The position numbers and the translations under genes were made by a program. Below are positions 14,522-22,800 of a stretch of DNA of 64,000 nucleotides, piece by piece (within the stretch, counting starts at the first letter, position 1; each line of letters begins with the position of its first letter). The notes under the pieces are model-generated. The model was not told the DNA's origin. It ran no database searches and was given only the letters and a program-made list of their open reading frames with translations. Origin of the DNA: Kumtagia ephedrae (lineage in GTDB: Bacteria > Pseudomonadota > Alphaproteobacteria > Rhizobiales > Rhizobiaceae); NCBI RefSeq assembly GCF_003012745.1, contig NZ_PXYK01000018.1, positions 1 to 64,000 on the forward strand. Direction: 5' to 3'.

Positions 14522-15433
14522 CTACGCCGCCTTTGCCACCTGAAGCTTCGGCAGCTCGGGCCTGATCGCCAATGCGTCCTTGACGATCTTCTCCACGGCG
14601 GCGCGGCGTTCGCCCGACAGCGGCTGGCGCGGCATGCGCACGCGGTCGTTCGTGCCGATGGCGAAAACCTCGGCGAGCTTGATGTTCTGGACGAGGTAGG
14701 TCGAGACGTCGAGGTCGAGCAGCGGCCGGAACCAGCGGTAGATTTTCAGCGCTTCGTCGCGACGCCCCTGCTTCATCAGCTGATAGATGGCGACGGTCTC
14801 CTTCGGGAAGGCGGTGACCAGGCCGGCGACCCAGCCGATGGCGCCGACCGACAGCGCCTCGAAGGCGAGATTGTCGACGCCGGTGAACAGGTCGAAACGA
14901 TCGCCGAAGCGGTTGATGATGTCGGTGGAGCGGCGGATGTCGTCCGAGGATTCCTTGATCGCGACGAAGAGGGGATCGGCGGCGAGTTCCTCCATCACCT
15001 CGACGGTGACGTCGACGCGGTATGCGATGCGGTTGGAATAGATCATCACCGGCAGGCCACCGGCCGCCGCGACCGCCTTGAGCGTCGCCACGGTCTCCTC
15101 GGGATTGGTGTGGTAGATCGGGCTCGGCACCACCATCAGCCCGTCGGCGCCGGCCTTCGCCGCGCGTGCCGCAAGCGCCGCACCGTCGCGTGTCGCCGCC
15201 TCGTTGACGGTGAGCAGCACCGGCCGGCCGGCGGCCACCTTCTGCGCCGTCTTCAGCACCTCGATCTTCTCGTCATGGCTCAGCATCGGCCCTTCGCCGA
15301 GCGAGCCGGCGACGATGATGCCGTCGCATCCAGCCTCGATCTGCAGTGCGAAGCAGCGCTCCATTTCAGCATGATCCAGCCTGTCGTCCTGCGTGAACTT
15401 GCTCGTGACGGCTGGGAAGACACCGTTCCACAT
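14522..15433 (-). CDS. hypD: DapA-family enzyme, probable 1-pyrroline-4-hydroxy-2-carboxylate deaminase
   Basis: A 303-aa member of the dihydrodipicolinate synthase/N-acetylneuraminate lyase superfamily. It has the GSLGEGPMLSHDEK motif (~residues 44-57), a YSNRIAYRVD motif (~130-140) with the conserved tyrosine, and the Schiff-base lysine in VAIKESSDD (~164). In an operon with hydroxyproline epimerase and a D-amino acid dehydrogenase, the expected reaction is deamination to 2-oxoglutarate semialdehyde. Family alone would also allow other aldolases or dehydratases. It is the first gene of the operon, with a strong AAGGAGAT ribosome-binding site and a clear sigma70 promoter overlapping a palindrome. 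Confidence 0.9.
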   Translation of the reverse strand: MWNGVFPAVTSKFTQDDRLDHAEMERCFALQIEAGCDGIIVAGSLGEGPMLSHDEKIEVLKTAQKVAAGRPVLLTVNEAATRDGAALAARAAKAGADGLMVVPSPIYHTNPEETVATLKAVAAAGGLPVMIYSNRIAYRVDVTVEVMEELAADPLFVAIKESSDDIRRSTDIINRFGDRFDLFTGVDNLAFEALSVGAIGWVAGLVTAFPKETVAIYQLMKQGRRDEALKIYRWFRPLLDLDVSTYLVQNIKLAEVFAIGTNDRVRMPRQPLSGERRAAVEKIVKDALAIRPELPKLQVAKAA

Positions 15434-15447
15434 GGTTTATCTCCTTC

Positions 15448-15489
15448 AGATATATCAGTGATATATCTCTGAATAGAGACATTTGTCAA
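15448..15489 (-). promoter_or_regulatory. Hydroxyproline operon promoter with overlapping palindromic operator
   Basis: Read leftward: -35 TTGACA (15489-15484), a 17-nt spacer, and -10 ATATAT (15466-15461). The -10 is embedded in a perfect inverted repeat, AGATATATC - AGT - GATATATCT (15448-15468). A GntR/FCD-type regulator bound here would block RNA polymerase. The divergently encoded GntR protein is the obvious candidate. The ATG of the first operon gene is 14 bp downstream of the palindrome. Confidence 0.8.
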
Positions 15490-15503
15490 TCTGGATTCCA
15501 GAG

Positions 15504-15524
15504 TGATATATCAATGGTATATCA
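15504..15524 (+). promoter_or_regulatory. Second, imperfect operator at the GntR gene start
   Basis: TGATATATCA, one T, then GGTATATCA: an imperfect inverted repeat of the same GATATATC unit as the operator at 15448-15468, centred about 56 bp from it. It sits just upstream of the probable start of the regulator gene, which fits autoregulation. Confidence 0.7.
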
Positions 15525-15538
15525 ATCAGGGTGCCGGC

Positions 15539-16192
15539 TTGAACCAGATCGAAATCACCAACGAGTCGGCCACTGCACGCGCCTACCGGGCGTTGGAGCG
15601 TGCCATCGTGACCCTCGAACTCGCACCCGGCACGGTCACCACCGAGGGACATCTGATCGAACGTCTCGGCTATGGCCGCACGCCCGTGCGCGAGGCGATC
15701 CAGCGGCTCGCCTGGGAGGGGCTGGTCGAGATCAGGCCGCGCGCCGGGCTGGCGATCGCGCCGCTGCATGCCGGCGACTGGCTGCGCGTGCTCGACGCCC
15801 GTACCGGCGTCGAGATCGTGCTGGCGCGCTCAGCCGCCCGCTTCACTACCCCGGATGCCGGCGAGCGGTTCCAGGACTCTGCGCAGGCCATGCACCGCGC
15901 CGTTCTCGCTGCCGACGTGATCGCCTTCCTGGAAGCAGACAAGGCGCTCGACGACGCCATGGCGCTCGCGGCCGACAATCCGTTCGCGGCCCGTCTGGCG
16001 GCGCCGCTGCAGACCCATTCGCGCCGCTTCTGGTTCCGCTACCAGCGCGAGACGGGGCTTGCCGAATCGGCCGCCCACCATGTCGAGCTGATCCGGAAGA
16101 TCCTCGACCGCGACGAGGCCGGCGCCGCCGCCGAAGCCGAACGGCTGATGGTGCTGTTGCGCGGACATGCCCAGGCTGCGATCAGCCGCTGA
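15539..16192 (+). CDS. GntR-family (FCD domain) transcriptional regulator of hydroxyproline catabolism
   Basis: A ~217-aa FadR-type GntR regulator. It has a winged-helix N-terminal domain (RAYRALERAIVTLELAPG; recognition helix region LGYGRTPVREAIQRLAWEG) and an all-helical FCD effector domain to the C-terminus (AHHVELIRKILDRDE near the end). I placed the start at TTG 15539, which has AGGG upstream. The open frame extends to GTG 15503, but that would place the start inside the second operator. It is divergent from the hydroxyproline operon and probably represses it; hydroxyproline or a pathway intermediate is the likely effector. Confidence 0.88.
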   Translation: MNQIEITNESATARAYRALERAIVTLELAPGTVTTEGHLIERLGYGRTPVREAIQRLAWEGLVEIRPRAGLAIAPLHAGDWLRVLDARTGVEIVLARSAARFTTPDAGERFQDSAQAMHRAVLAADVIAFLEADKALDDAMALAADNPFAARLAAPLQTHSRRFWFRYQRETGLAESAAHHVELIRKILDRDEAGAAAEAERLMVLLRGHAQAAISR

Positions 16193-16430
16193 TCGTTTCC
16201 GATCGGGCATTGGCTGCTTGCTGCGGTTCCGGTTTGGGCAAGAACAGCCGCTTTTCGCATCATCTGCCGCCTCGATAGGCGTCCCGGAAAGCGAACGGCT
16301 TCCGTCGCAGGGGATTTGTTGAAGCCCGGCCATGCCGGCCGTTGACTGCGGCGATGCGGCGGCGAAAACTCCGCCCGCAATTCAGCTCACCACCGGACAG
16401 GCGCGGCGACCGAACATGAGGAACGGACAG

Positions 16431-17030
16431 ATGAACATCAGATTGGCGGGCGGCCTCCTGGCAGCGACGGCGACGCTCGTTCCGGCGACGGCTTTCGCCC
16501 ACACCGGTGTCGGCCCGGCCGGCGGCTTCGCACATGGCCTCGCGCACCCGATCTCCGGCCTCGACCACATGCTCGCCATGGTCATGGTCGGCGTGCTCGC
16601 CTGGCAGATCGGCGGCCGTGCGCTGTGGCTGGTGCCGGCCACCTTCGTGCTGGTCATGGCGCTCGGCGGCATGCTCGGCGTCGCCGGCGTCGATCTGCCC
16701 TTCGTCGAGGCCGGCATCGCCGTTTCGGTGATCGTGCTCGGCGCGATCGTCGCCGCCGGGATCAAGGCGCCGACTGCGGTTGCGATGGGGATCGCGGCGC
16801 TGTTCGCCGTCTTCCACGGCCATGCCCATGGCAGCGAAATGCCGGCGGATGCCGGTGGCCTCGCCTATGGATTAGGCTTCATGCTCGGCACCGCGCTGCT
16901 GCATCTCGCGGGTATCGGCGCCGGCCTGCTGATCGGCAGGATTGCCGAGCGCCACGGTCCGCTGGCGATGCGCGCCGCCGGCGGCGCGGCCGCGGTGGCC
17001 GGTGTCGGCATCCTGACCGGGGTGCTGTAG
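16431..17030 (+). CDS. HupE/UreJ family metal permease
   Basis: A 199-aa integral membrane protein of the HupE/UreJ family, usually nickel (or cobalt) transporters. It has a signal-like first hydrophobic stretch ending PATAFAHTG, then HPISGLDHMLAMVMVGVLAW, the diagnostic HPxxGxDHxxxMxxVG motif. A second His motif, FHGHAHGSE, follows. Six to seven hydrophobic segments are visible. The ATG at 16431 was preferred over the one at 16416 because GAGGA lies 7-8 nt upstream. No hydrogenase or urease gene is near, so this is a stand-alone copy. Confidence 0.9.
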   Translation: MNIRLAGGLLAATATLVPATAFAHTGVGPAGGFAHGLAHPISGLDHMLAMVMVGVLAWQIGGRALWLVPATFVLVMALGGMLGVAGVDLPFVEAGIAVSVIVLGAIVAAGIKAPTAVAMGIAALFAVFHGHAHGSEMPADAGGLAYGLGFMLGTALLHLAGIGAGLLIGRIAERHGPLAMRAAGGAAAVAGVGILTGVL

Positions 17031-17078
17031 CAAGCTGCTGGCGCAAGCCTGGCGGACTCTGTATCTTCGGCCGCCTTC

Positions 17079-17106
17079 CCCGCCGGGCAGCGCCCGGCGG
17101 GTGTTT
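17079..17106 (+). terminator. Intrinsic terminator-like hairpin after hupE-type gene
   Basis: CCCGCCGGGC - AGC - GCCCGGCGGG, a perfect 10-bp stem, followed by TGTTT. It lies about 50 bp after the HupE/UreJ stop. The U tract is short, so termination may be partial. Confidence 0.65.
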
Positions 17107-17123
17107 GATGTCGGAGCCGATCC

Positions 17124-17738
17124 ATGGAACTCTCTTCGCTTCTGATCTTCGCCGGCGCGCTGCTGGTCGCCGCCGGCTCGCCCGGACCGAGCATCGCCGC
17201 GCTGGTCGCCCGCGTCGTCTCCAAGGGTTTCCGCGACGTTTTTCCGTTCCTGCTCGCCATGTGGATCGGCGAGGCGATCTGGCTGACCTTGGCCGTCTTC
17301 GGCCTTGCCTTCGTCGCCCAGACCTTCCATCTGGCCTTCGTCGTCGTGAAATGGCTCGGCGTCGCCTATCTCGCCTATCTCGCCTGGAGGATGTGGACGG
17401 CGCCGGTGAAGGCGAATGGCGGCGCGCTGCCCAGAGCGGACGCGCCGGCGAAACTGTTCATCGCCGGCATGGCCGTCACCCTCGGCAATCCGAAGATCAT
17501 GATGTTCTACCTGGCGCTGCTGCCGACCATCATCGATCTCGCTTCGGTCAGCCTGCTCGGCTGGGCCGAGCTGACGCTCACCATGGCGCTGGTGCTGATC
17601 GCGATCGATCTCGCCTGGGTGTTCGCCGCAGCGCAGGCGAGGCGGCTGCTGAAGAGCGAGCGGGCGATGCGCGTTGCCAACCGCATCAGCGCCGCCACCA
17701 TGGGCGGCGCGGCGGCGGCGATCGCCGCGCGGTCGTGA
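17124..17738 (+). CDS. LysE family amino acid exporter
   Basis: A 204-aa inner-membrane LysE/RhtB family translocator with about six hydrophobic segments. The N-terminal region contains the family motif AAGSPGPSIAALVARVVSKG, here split as AAGSPGPSIAAL and VARVVSKG. The central part has VKWLGVAYLAYLAWRMW and GMAVTLGNPKIMMFYLALLP, with the conserved NPK. Substrate specificity cannot be read from the sequence. It follows the HupE/UreJ gene but is separated from it by a hairpin. Confidence 0.92.
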   Translation: MELSSLLIFAGALLVAAGSPGPSIAALVARVVSKGFRDVFPFLLAMWIGEAIWLTLAVFGLAFVAQTFHLAFVVVKWLGVAYLAYLAWRMWTAPVKANGGALPRADAPAKLFIAGMAVTLGNPKIMMFYLALLPTIIDLASVSLLGWAELTLTMALVLIAIDLAWVFAAAQARRLLKSERAMRVANRISAATMGGAAAAIAARS

Positions 17739-17785
17739 GGGCCGGCTCGGCCCGCACGGGCTAGACTTGTCGGCGATCTCGTCGG

Positions 17786-18184
17786 TCAGGCGGACTGAGG
17801 AATGCGTGCGATGACCTTGATCTCGAAATCGAAGCCGGCCAGCCAGTTCACGCCGACCGCGGTCCAGTTGGGATAGGGCTTCTCGCCGATCGCCTTCAAC
17901 CGGACCGCGCTGACCGCCTCCCACTGCGTGGCAGGGTCGGTGTGGAAGGAGGTGACGTCGACGACGTCGTCGAACGTGCAGCCGGCCGCCTTCAGCACCG
18001 CGTTCAGATTGTCGAAGGCAAGCTGGACCTGCCTTTCGAAGTCAGGCTCGGGTGAGCCGTCCTCGCGGCTGCCGACCTGGCCTGAGACGAAAAGAAGATC
18101 GCCTGAACGGATCGCCGCCGAATAGCGGTTGATCTCGTAAAGCGCCTGCCGGCCGGCAGGGAAGATCGCACCACGTTTGGCCAT
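17786..18184 (-). CDS. RidA family (YjgF/YER057c) protein
   Basis: A 132-aa RidA-superfamily protein. Archetypal RidA hydrolyses reactive enamine/imine intermediates released by PLP enzymes. Family features visible are FVSGQVG (~residue 33), DNLNAVLKAAGCTFDDVVDVTSFH (split as DNLNAVLKAAG and CTFDDVVDVT) and NWTAVGVNWLAGFDFEIKVIA. The Arg of the canonical C-terminal RVEIE motif is not obvious, so it probably belongs to a non-archetypal Rid subfamily. The ATG at 18184 has AGGAG 7 nt upstream. The promoter region carries two palindromes (18263-18301). Confidence 0.88.
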   Translation of the reverse strand: MAKRGAIFPAGRQALYEINRYSAAIRSGDLLFVSGQVGSREDGSPEPDFERQVQLAFDNLNAVLKAAGCTFDDVVDVTSFHTDPATQWEAVSAVRLKAIGEKPYPNWTAVGVNWLAGFDFEIKVIARIPQSA

Positions 18185-18262
18185 TGTTTTCTCCTGTTGG
18201 AACAAGGCAGGCGGAATCTTCCTGCCGTCGCATCGATATGCACCCTATGTCGGCATATCGGT

Positions 18263-18301
18263 ACATACGTGACGTATGTCAATGTGCATACGCTACGTAT
18301 G
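18263..18301 (-). promoter_or_regulatory. Twin CATACG-N3-CGTATG palindromes upstream of the RidA-family gene
   Basis: Two copies of CATACG-N3-CGTATG (18264-18278 and 18287-18301), spaced 23 bp centre to centre, about two helical turns. The first extends to a perfect ACATACGT-G-ACGTATGT. A leftward TTGACA (about 18282-18277) overlaps the first palindrome, so a bound protein could block the ridA promoter. The architecture resembles TetR-family operators, but no TetR gene lies within several kilobases. Confidence 0.7.
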
Positions 18302-18400
18302 TCTTTGCATCGCGTTTGTCGGCCGAAGCTGGCCAGTTGCCGGAGACGCGGATACCGTGCCTCGCAGGCAATGCAGAGGGAGGGCCGTGGTCTCCGGCGG

Positions 18401-19066
18401 CTATCCCGCTATTTGCTCGGCGGCAGGGCTTTGCTTGCGGGCCACAATGTAGGGACGATTGTCGTTGCCCCTGGTTGCGTGGCTTTCAGCAGCAAGGATG
18501 TCGAACCCTGCGGCCCGTATGAATTGGCGCAGCTCCGCCGCCCGGAAAATTCCGGCATACGGCGCCTTGCCGATTGCGCGCATCGCGGGCAGCAAGGCGA
18601 GCCGGACGAGTGGATTCATATCGCCTACGCATGGTGTCTTGGAAATGAACAAGCCGTCGGCCGCAAGCAGGGCATGGATGCGGCGCAGCGTGCCGGGCAG
18701 GTCGCGGACCAGATGGAGATAGTTGAATCCCAGGACAGCGTTGAACTGCATGGCTTCGGGCATGAGCTCGTCTGCGGCTGCAACGCGGAAAGCAAGAGCG
18801 GGAACGGGAGCCGCGGAGCACTTCTCCTCGGCAATCGCGATCATTCCAGCGGAAATATCCGTCGCAAGATAGCTTTGCACATCGCCTGCAAGCCGGAGCG
18901 CCGTCGTTCCTGTTCCGCAACCCAGCTCCAATACGCGGTCGTTTGATCCCAACAGAGCGCGGGTCCGGTCCAGCGTGTGCTCATATCCGGCCGGGTCCGC
19001 AATCGCGCCCCTGGCATACTTCCTCGAAGTCCTGTCCCAGAAGCGGGTGTCACTCGCTGTGCCCAT
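18401..19066 (-). CDS. Class I SAM-dependent methyltransferase
   Basis: A ~221-aa methyltransferase. It has motif I VLELGCGTGTTAL (~residues 50-62), an acidic motif II region (YLATDISAGMIAIA) and motif IV-like NAVLGFNYLHLV. It is similar in type to small-molecule or quinone-biosynthesis methyltransferases (UbiE/Coq5 fold), but the substrate cannot be named. The ATG at 19066 has no strong ribosome-binding site; a GTG four codons upstream is an alternative. It is followed by ~200 bp containing the ridA control region and lies ~95 bp downstream of the AhpD-like gene. Confidence 0.85.
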   Translation of the reverse strand: MGTASDTRFWDRTSRKYARGAIADPAGYEHTLDRTRALLGSNDRVLELGCGTGTTALRLAGDVQSYLATDISAGMIAIAEEKCSAAPVPALAFRVAAADELMPEAMQFNAVLGFNYLHLVRDLPGTLRRIHALLAADGLFISKTPCVGDMNPLVRLALLPAMRAIGKAPYAGIFRAAELRQFIRAAGFDILAAESHATRGNDNRPYIVARKQSPAAEQIAG

Positions 19067-19161
19067 GACGGTTTCCACTGTTTCATCGACGGGAACGGGT
19101 CGGAAGCGGCGATTTCCTGCCGAGGGTCGGATTTGCCCGGCTGGTGATCTGCATCGAGACA

Positions 19162-19725
19162 TTACCGCGCCATAGCGTGGTATTCGGCGTTCGGCCGCAT
19201 GTCGACCGCGGCCGCCACGCGGTTCGACATGTTGAAGAAGGCGGCGGTAGCGGCGATGTCCCAGATGTCGCGATCGGAGAATCCCGCCTCGCGCAACGCG
19301 GCGCGGTCGGCCTCCTCCACCCTGTCGGGCGTTTCGGTCAGCTTGACGGCGAAGTCCAGCATGGCCCGCTGCTTCGGCGAAAGCTCCGCGGCGCGATAGT
19401 TCATCGCCATCATCTCGCCGAGCGCGGGATCGCCGGAGAGTTTTCGCACCGCCGCCCCATGCGCCGTCAGGCAGTAGTAGCAGTGGTTCACCGAGGAGAC
19501 AGCGACCGCGATCATCTCGCGCTCGAGCTTCGACAGGCCGGAATCGCCCAGCATCAGCTCGTTGTACATCTCGGTGAAGGCGCGCAGCTTCTTCTCGTCG
19601 AAGGCATAGGCCCAGAGCACATTGGGGACCAGGCCGAGCTTCTCCACGCATTTGTCGAAATAGGTTCTTGTCGCCTCGCTCAGTTCCGCCGGCTCGAGCG
19701 CCAGCGCGGTGATCTTCTCGGCCAT
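19162..19725 (-). CDS. Peroxidase-related AhpD-like (carboxymuconolactone decarboxylase family) protein
   Basis: A 187-aa protein of the AhpD/CMD fold, 'uncharacterised peroxidase-related' type. The redox pair is in NHCYYCLTAHG (~residues 80-90; Cys-X2-Cys and nearby His), the AhpD signature. The N-terminus MAEKITALALEP and the C-terminal FFNMSNRVAAAVDMRPN match the subgroup. It is divergent from the NAD-glutamate dehydrogenase gene. It probably has alkylhydroperoxidase-type activity, by inference from the motif. Confidence 0.88.
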   Translation of the reverse strand: MAEKITALALEPAELSEATRTYFDKCVEKLGLVPNVLWAYAFDEKKLRAFTEMYNELMLGDSGLSKLEREMIAVAVSSVNHCYYCLTAHGAAVRKLSGDPALGEMMAMNYRAAELSPKQRAMLDFAVKLTETPDRVEEADRAALREAGFSDRDIWDIAATAAFFNMSNRVAAAVDMRPNAEYHAMAR

Positions 19726-19849
19726 GTCCTGCCTCCTTCGTTGCTGTGACGCCGCTTTTCCTATCGCCCGTCAAACCTTTGTCGCCAATTGCGGGTCATC
19801 TGGTACGATAGCCGCAAAAGCCTTCGACGGGAGAGGGAAGCAGATAATC

Positions 19850-22800
19850 ATGGCCGCCAGCGTCAAAACCGCATCGGAACTCAAGAAAATGGCGGCCGGG
19901 ACCGAGAAAAAGCCTGCCCGGCTGGCCGACCTGCTGCTCGCCCGGACACCGGCGGAGGATGTCGCGGCCTATGAGCCGGCCATGCTGCAGCGCGCCGCCG
20001 AGCTCGCCGGCAAGGCCGTCGCGGCGCACCGCAAGGGTGACTCCGTCGTGTCGATCGAACGCGACGGCGGCGTGCAGCGCGACGGCAGGCCGGTGACGGT
20101 GATCACCGTCGTCAACGACAACATGCCGTTCCTGTTCGATTCGGTGCTCGGTGAAATCACCGACACGGCCGGCGAGCCGGAGCTGGTCACGCATCCGGTG
20201 CTGGTCGTTCGGCACGGACCCGACGGGGTGGAGGAAATCCTTGATGAAGGCGGCTCCGTTCGCGACCACGGCGCCGACCGGCTGAGCGTCATCCACGTCC
20301 ATGTGAAACCTGTCTCGGCCGAGGAGGCGGACGGGCTGAGGCAGCGGCTGGGCACGGTGCTCGTCCAGGTGCGGGCGGCGACGGCGGACTGGAAGCCGAT
20401 GCTTGCCCGGCTCGACCATGCGATTTCCGATTACCGCTATGCTCCGGTGCCGCTCGACGCGGGCGCCGTGAAGGAAGCCATCGCATTCCTCGAATGGCTG
20501 CGCGACGACAATTTCACCTTCCTCGGCATGCGCGAGTTCCACTACAGCGGGGGCGAGAAGGCCGGCACGCTGGAGCGCTCGGACAAGCGCGGGCTGGGCA
20601 TCCTGGCCGATCCGGACGTGCGCGTATTGAGGCGCGACAACACCCACAACGGCCAGACCACGCCGGAGATCCGCGCCTTCCTGCACGGACCCGATCCGCT
20701 GATCGTCACCAAGGCGAACGCCAAGTCGGTCGTCCACCGCCGCGCCTATCTCGACTACATCGGCGTGAAGACTTACGATTCCAATGGAGATCTGTCGGGC
20801 GAACTGCGCATCGTCGGCCTGTTCACCTCGACCGCCTATACGCGCTCGGTGCTGAAGATCCCCTATCTGCGCTCCAAGGCGCAGGCAGTCATCCAGAAAT
20901 CCGGCTTCGACCCCGCCGACCATTCCGGCAAGGCGCTGATCAACGTGCTGGAATCCTATCCGCGCGACGAGCTGTTCCAGATTCCCGTCCCGATCCTGCG
21001 CAAGCACGCCGAGGCGATCCTCGGACTGGTCGAGCGGCCGCGCGTACGCGCCCTGGTGCGCGTCGACCAGTTCGACCGCTTCGTCTCGGTGCTCGTGTTC
21101 GTGCCGCGCGACCGCTACGATTCGATCGTGCGCGAGCGGATCGGGCAATATCTGAAGACCGTCTTCGACGGTCGCCTCTCCGCCTATTATCCGGCCTTCC
21201 CGGAAGGCGGCCTGGCGCGCGTCCATTTCATCATCGGGCGCTCCGGCGGCAAGACGCCGAAGGTCGAGCAGGCCACGATCGAGGCGGCGATCCGCGGCAT
21301 CGTGCGCACCTGGGAGGACGGGCTGCGCGACGAAGCCGCCGCCGCGGGCCTCGACGAAAGACTGGCCGGCGTCGCCGCGAAATTCCCCGAGAGCTATCGC
21401 GGCTCCTTCACGGCCGTCGAGGCGCTGGCCGATGCCGAGCAGGTCTCCGGCCTGTCGGCGGAAAATCCGATCGCCATCGACTATTATCGCCATGCCGACC
21501 AGAAGCCCGGGCAGGCGGCCCTGAAGATCCATCACTACGGGGAACCTGTCGCGCTGTCGCGGCGCGTGCCGATGCTGGAGAACATGGGGTTCCGCGTCAT
21601 CAGCGAGCGCACCTTCGAAGTGCGCGGCGGAGACGACGCGCTGGTCTTCATCCACGACATGGATTTGGAGAACGCCTTCGGCAAGCCGATCGATCTCTCC
21701 GATCGCGGCGCACGCTTCGAGGAGGTGCTGCTCGCCGTCTGGCACGGCGAGGCCGACAATGACGGCTACAACGCGCTGGTCCAGACTGCCGGGCTGTGGT
21801 CGCGCGAAATCCTCATCCTGCGCGCCTATGGCCGCTATCTGCAGCAGGCCGGCATACCGCAGAGCCAGGACGTCATCGCCAATGTGCTGAACCGCTATCC
21901 GGAAGTCGCGCGCGGCCTGTTCCAGCTGTTCACTGCCCTGTTCGACCCGGCCGCACAGGACGGCGCGGTTACGGCAAAACATCTCAAGGCCAAGATCAAG
22001 GATGCGCTGCAGGAGGTACCCAGCCTCGACGACGACACCATCATCCGGCGCTATCTCAACCTGATCGAAACCTCGCTGCGCACCAATCATTTCGCTGCCG
22101 AGATGAAGGGCCGTTCGCTGGCGATCAAGCTCGATTCGCGGGCGCTCGACGGCCTTCCAGACCCCCGGCCGTGGCGCGAGATCTTCGTCTACGGCCCCGA
22201 AGTCGAGGGTGTCCACCTGCGCTTCGGCCGGGTGGCGCGGGGCGGCCTGCGTTGGTCCGACCGCGCCCAGGACTACCGCACCGAGGTGCTGGGCCTGGTC
22301 AAGGCGCAGCAGGTGAAGAACGCCGTCATCGTCCCGGTCGGCGCCAAGGGCGGCTTCTACCCGAAGCGCCTGCCGCCGAGCTCCAATCGCGACCTCTGGT
22401 TCGAGGCGGGCCGGCAGGCCTACATCAACTTCGTTTCCAGCCTGCTCTCGGTCACCGACAACATCGCCGCCGACGGCAGTATCGTGCCCCCGCAGGACGT
22501 GGTGCGGCGCGACGGCGACGATCCCTATTTCGTCGTCGCCGCCGACAAGGGCACGGCGACCTTTTCCGACACCGCCAATGCCATCAGCCAGGCGCATGAT
22601 TTCTGGCTGGACGACGCCTTCGCCTCCGGCGGCTCGGCCGGCTACGACCACAAGAAGATGGGCATCACCGCCAAGGGCGCGTGGGAGGCGGTGAAGCGGC
22701 ATTTCCGCGAGATGAACCGCGACATCCAGGCCGAGCCGTTCACCGTGGTCGGTGTCGGCGACATGTCGGGCGACGTGTTCGGCAACGGCATGCTCTTGTC

